Part shown: positions 20,703 to 21,561 of the stretch, in pieces | How positions within the stretch are numbered: the first letter of the stretch is position 1 | How the letters are laid out: each line of letters opens with the position of its first letter | Origin: a virus | Length of the DNA stretch: 21,561 bases | Virus record (IMG/VR): IMGVR_UViG_3300042914_002485 | Span: 1-21,561 of that record | Reading direction: 5' to 3' (one strand) | Position numbers and translations under genes: made by a program | The notes under the pieces: generated by a model | Database searches by the model: none | What the model saw: the letters and a program-made list of their open reading frames with translations, nothing else | What the model was told of the DNA's origin: nothing

Positions 20703-21241
20703 TCGTTCTCGGGTGGAATAACGTCGAGGGACAGATCGGGGCGCTAATGGCTCGGTTCGAGGAGCTGCCGCGCTACATCGCGAAAAAGCATCTTAAGGCA
20801 GCGATGAAGAAGGCCGGAAAGGACGCGATTCCGATCCTGAAAGCGAACACGCCGGTCGGTGGCGGCCGACGCGTGAAGGCTGCCGTCGTCCGCGGCGAGC
20901 TGAAGATGAACTACAAGCGGCGAGGCGGATCGCTGCGGCGGGCCTCGACGTTCATGTCGAAATACAAGGGCACGAACAAGGACGGGGCCGTCTTCGGAAT
21001 CCTTGGCTACAAGTATGGATTCGAGTCGAGAAAAGCGATCTGGCTGGAGTTCGGCACGAGCCGCGGGATCGAGCCGCGGAAGATGGTCGAGAAGAGCCTC
21101 GCGGCCTCAAAGGGAATCGTCGGCAGCAAACTCGAGGCCGAGATGGCGGCCGCCCTAGAGAAGGCCGCGATCGAGCTGGCGTCCGGAATGAATCCCGGCA
21201 TGTCGAAACGCGGTCTCGCGGCCGGCGTCGCCCCACGATAG
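20699..21241 (+). CDS. HK97 gp10-like head-tail component
   Basis: A 180-residue basic protein from GTG 20699 (GTGA overlap). NVEGQIGALMARFEELPRYIAKKHLKAAMKKAGKDAIPILKANTPVGGGRRVKAAVVRG and KAIWLEFGTSRGIEPRKMVEKSLAASKGIV give the gp10/HK97_gp10_tail signature: helix, 'A..P..TG..K' loop, and 'EFGTS...P.P....A'. These proteins occupy the neck/tail-completion position. The C-terminal helix (KLEAEMAAALEKAAIEL) and a basic tail complete it. Stop TAG is seven bases before the next start. Confidence 0.83.
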   Translation: MIVLGWNNVEGQIGALMARFEELPRYIAKKHLKAAMKKAGKDAIPILKANTPVGGGRRVKAAVVRGELKMNYKRRGGSLRRASTFMSKYKGTNKDGAVFGILGYKYGFESRKAIWLEFGTSRGIEPRKMVEKSLAASKGIVGSKLEAEMAAALEKAAIELASGMNPGMSKRGLAAGVAPR

Positions 21242-21248
21242 GAAAAAC

Positions 21249-21561
21249 ATGAGCACCCCGCACGTCTGGCTGAAGGAAGCGATCGAGGACGCCACGTCGG
21301 CCACGGCCTGGCCGGTCGGCATGACCGGCACCCAGTCGCCGCCGTTCACGATCTACGCCCGCGAGGCGACGGGCCGCGAGCAGGTCCTCGCCGACACGTT
21401 CGACGACACCCCGGCCGCCGACCAGGTCAACCCAGTCGCCCGGTTCCTGGTGGCGGTCTACGCCGACGACTACGTCCAGGCCTGGACGCTCGCCGGCCAG
21501 ATCACCGCGGCGATCCACAAGTTCGCCGGCACCGCCGACGGGACGACGGTCGAACACTGCC
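21249..21561 (+). CDS. Tail terminator / completion-like protein (cut by the window edge)
   Basis: Open from ATG 21249 to the window end, 104 residues visible: MSTPHVWLKEAIEDATSATAWPVGMTGTQSPPFTIYAREATGREQVLADTFDDTPAADQVNPVARFLVAVYADDYVQAWTLAGQITAAIHKFAGTADGTTVEH. The order N-terminal helix, 'PV..........P.Y...R', then 'F.V.VYADDY.QAW.LA..I..AI....G' is that of tail terminator-like proteins (DUF3168/gp17 style) that follow gp10-like genes in HK97-type modules. The 3' end is missing. GGAAAAAC lies directly before the ATG. Confidence 0.7.
   Translation, partial: MSTPHVWLKEAIEDATSATAWPVGMTGTQSPPFTIYAREATGREQVLADTFDDTPAADQVNPVARFLVAVYADDYVQAWTLAGQITAAIHKFAGTADGTTVEHC

Noticed and set aside
1-21561. 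tRNA, rRNA, insertion sequences, integrase or attachment site
   Set aside because: Read for clover-leaf-like ends, transposase/integrase motifs and terminal direct repeats; none was convincing, and almost all DNA is occupied by confirmed plus-strand genes.

Overview
The window is one densely packed, entirely plus-strand segment of a tailed double-stranded DNA phage or prophage with HK97-type head genes. It is strongly GC-rich. Almost every gene overlaps its neighbour by ATGA, GTGA or TAATG, as expected for long translationally coupled operons. No integrase, repressor, tRNA, rRNA or host housekeeping gene is visible, so free phage and prophage cannot be told apart. The host is not stated by the sequence. 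The GC-rich codon use, the replication protein with an IPYDVCLPQKPEV-type N-terminus, the small LTDEERE proteins and the papain-like peptidase remind me of planctomycete (Pirellula/Rhodopirellula-type) prophages; this is a family-level impression, not a demonstrated match.

Layout. (1) 1-7289, early/DNA metabolism: a Sak4-like RecA-fold ATPase and an SSB-like protein ending in DDIPF form a recombination pair. A 160-nt non-coding gap rich in inverted repeats follows. Then come an MT-A70 adenine methyltransferase overlapping a putative PD-(D/E)XK-like protein, and a replication-initiator-like gene that carries three 22-bp-spaced palindromic repeats inside it, resembling the lambda O/ori arrangement. 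Next are small accessory genes, three of which share one C-terminal module, a RusA Holliday junction resolvase and a small HTH protein. (2) 7300-9685, adsorption: a beta-rich baseplate/fibre-associated protein, a collagen-repeat tail fibre with an AT-richer receptor-end domain, and a fibre-associated protein. (3) 9682-12516, packaging: HNH endonuclease, P-loop NTPase, P27-like small terminase and large terminase. (4) 12578-15656, portal with an extra C-terminal domain, a prohead protease fused to an apparently intact HAD phosphatase-like domain, and a putative decoration-like protein. (5) 15653-18402, a block of small membrane, zinc-ribbon and Cys-rich proteins around a membrane-anchored papain-like cysteine peptidase, sitting unusually between the protease and capsid genes. 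(6) 18501-21561, major capsid protein, head-tail adaptor, head closure, gp10-like protein and a tail-terminator-like gene cut by the window edge.

The most notable points are the prohead protease-HAD fusion, the candidate origin inside the replication gene, the papain/membrane cassette (a possible protein-targeting lysis or envelope module), the repeated LTDEERE module, and a 13-nt intergenic element found both before the portal and before the major capsid gene.
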